The notes beneath the pieces were generated by a model that saw only the letters and a program-made list of their open reading frames with translations, was not told the origin of the DNA and ran no database searches. The position numbers and the translations under genes are program-made. Source: Deltaproteobacteria bacterium (GTDB lineage: Bacteria; Desulfobacterota; GWC2-55-46; DRQE01). From it: DNA of 38,760 nt. Shown here one piece after another: positions 37,919 through 38,760 of this stretch. Numbering within the stretch: the stretch's first letter is position 1; every line of letters begins with the position of its first letter. The stretch is from positions 1 through 38,760 of the forward strand of contig WGEY01000095.1 in the NCBI GenBank assembly GCA_015492495.1. Direction: 5' to 3'.

Positions 37919-38760
37919 ATGGCTGACGCAAGAGACACCGATAGGGCTGTAAAGGGCAGGCTCAGGCTCGCGGTCGTGTTGACCGCTGTCATATTCATTG
38001 CCGAGCTCGCAGGCGGATACCTTACCAACTCACTGGCACTTATATCGGATGCGATGCACGTCCTCATGGACGTGGTTGCGCTTTCCCTGAGCCTGTTCGC
38101 CATCTACATATCGGCCCTTCCACCCACCGAGACCAGGACCTATGGGCTGCACAGGGTGGAGGTCTTCGTATCCTTCATAAACGGTGCAAGCCTTGTCGTG
38201 ATCTCGCTCTTTATCTTCTACAAGTCCTACATGAGGTTCCTGGACCCGCCGGAGGTGGAAAGTACCGGCATGCTCGTGGTCGCGGTGGTCGGGCTGGTAG
38301 TGAACGTTGTAGTGGCGCTGTGGCTTCACGGCTTCGCCAGAACGGACCTGAACGTAAAGAGCGCTTTTCTGCACGTCATAGGGGATGCCGCGGCAAGCGT
38401 CGGGGTCATCGCGGCCGCCGTGGTGATGTCGTTTACGGGTTTCAATGCCATAGACCCGCTAATCAGCGCCGGGATCGGCCTGATAATACTCTGGGGCTCC
38501 ACGCGGGTTGTGCTTGAGGCCTCCCACATACTACTTGAAGGCGTGCCCAGAGGGATAGAGTTGAACGAGGTGGTCGAGGATATAAGGTCGGTCGAAGGGG
38601 TGATCGGCGTGCACAGCCTCAATATCTGGAGCATCTGCCACAACATCCATGCCTTGAGCGCCCATGTGGAGATAGACGGCCGGTACGTCGACAGGCAGGG
38701 TGTGATCCTCAGGGATATCAACGAAAGACTTGCCGAAAGGTACCATATCTTCTATACTAC
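37919..38760 (+). CDS. CDF-family divalent cation efflux transporter (partial, runs off the window)
   Basis: At least 280 codons, open to the window edge, so the C-terminus is missing. Membrane helices begin VVLTAVIFIAELAGGYLTNS, and two metal-site motifs match CzcD/ZnT proteins: LALISDAMHVLMDVVALSL (H and D pattern in helix 2) and SAFLHVIGDAAASVGVI in helix 5. The N-terminal His-rich loops of some ZnTs are absent. The last 70 residues form the start of the cytoplasmic ferredoxin-like domain (VEGVIGVHSLNIWSI then HALSAHVEI). It exports zinc, cobalt or related ions. GGAGG is 7 bases before the ATG. Confidence 0.93.
   Translation, partial: MADARDTDRAVKGRLRLAVVLTAVIFIAELAGGYLTNSLALISDAMHVLMDVVALSLSLFAIYISALPPTETRTYGLHRVEVFVSFINGASLVVISLFIFYKSYMRFLDPPEVESTGMLVVAVVGLVVNVVVALWLHGFARTDLNVKSAFLHVIGDAAASVGVIAAAVVMSFTGFNAIDPLISAGIGLIILWGSTRVVLEASHILLEGVPRGIELNEVVEDIRSVEGVIGVHSLNIWSICHNIHALSAHVEIDGRYVDRQGVILRDINERLAERYHIFYT

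Overview
This window reads as chromosomal housekeeping DNA from a GC-rich, diderm (Gram-negative) bacterium of a deltaproteobacterial/Nitrospirota-like lineage. The evidence is the LPS-export pair lptF/lptG, periplasmic c7-type triheme cytochromes, a DUF3365 (Tll0287-like) haem protein, DUF3047, a Tat translocase, and heavy use of AGG (Arg) and ATA (Ile) codons throughout. Species level cannot be called from the sequence. I see no tRNA, rRNA, CRISPR array, intact IS or prophage.

Layout. 1-2572: universal stress protein, tatB-like and tatC (+), then a NYN-nuclease/cold-shock fusion (-). 2793-5252: gyrB (-). 5497-6963: YkuK-family RNase H-fold protein and an exported DUF3047 protein (+). 7064-10438: two tandem paralogous signalling proteins (+) joining a Rossmann NAD-binding-like domain, a GAF domain and a GGDEF domain; the first also has a LuxR-type HTH. 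10410-12476 ligA (-), diverging from a ZIP metal transporter (12592-13389, +). 13386-16443 (-): maf, a three-hairpin IS200/IS605-like relic, and a redox group (exported rhodanese, monohaem DUF3365 protein, sulfite-oxidase-like molybdoenzyme, hemerythrin). 16794-19815 (+): class V aminotransferase/cysteine desulfurase, tsaD, rsmA. 19908-23476 (+): deoxynucleoside kinase, panB, panC, panD, DUF502 protein. 23590-30362 (+): transketolase, a Tal/Pgi-type phosphoglucose isomerase, short 6-phosphogluconate dehydrogenase, glucokinase, 6-phosphogluconolactonase. 30373-31859 (-): three triheme cytochromes. 32108-33889 aspS (+); 33957-36217 lptG/lptF (-); 36635-37810 deoB (+); 37919 to the end, a CDF metal transporter cut by the window edge (+).

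How the parts work together. The sugar cluster covers glucose phosphorylation, isomerisation and the pentose-phosphate branch but lacks zwf here. The pan genes make pantothenate, with hairpins and terminators placed before panB and before panD. The cytochromes, DUF3365 protein, rhodanese, molybdoenzyme and hemerythrin suggest an organism with periplasmic electron transfer and sulfur/oxygen/NO handling.

Most interesting. The tandem pair at 7064-10438 looks like a c-di-GMP writer/reader couple: protein 1 keeps an intact GGEEF active site and an RxxD I-site; protein 2 has lost the active site (GDNRF) but keeps RxxD. Both carry the same Rossmann-like GxGxxG module at the sensory end, suggesting control by a dinucleotide or redox state. 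Other points are a recurring leaderless or near-leaderless promoter arrangement at about seven genes, an 18-bp perfect tandem repeat at the cytochrome promoter, a 9-bp inverted repeat shared by the divergent ligA/zupT -35 boxes, and the structured dNK-panB spacer.
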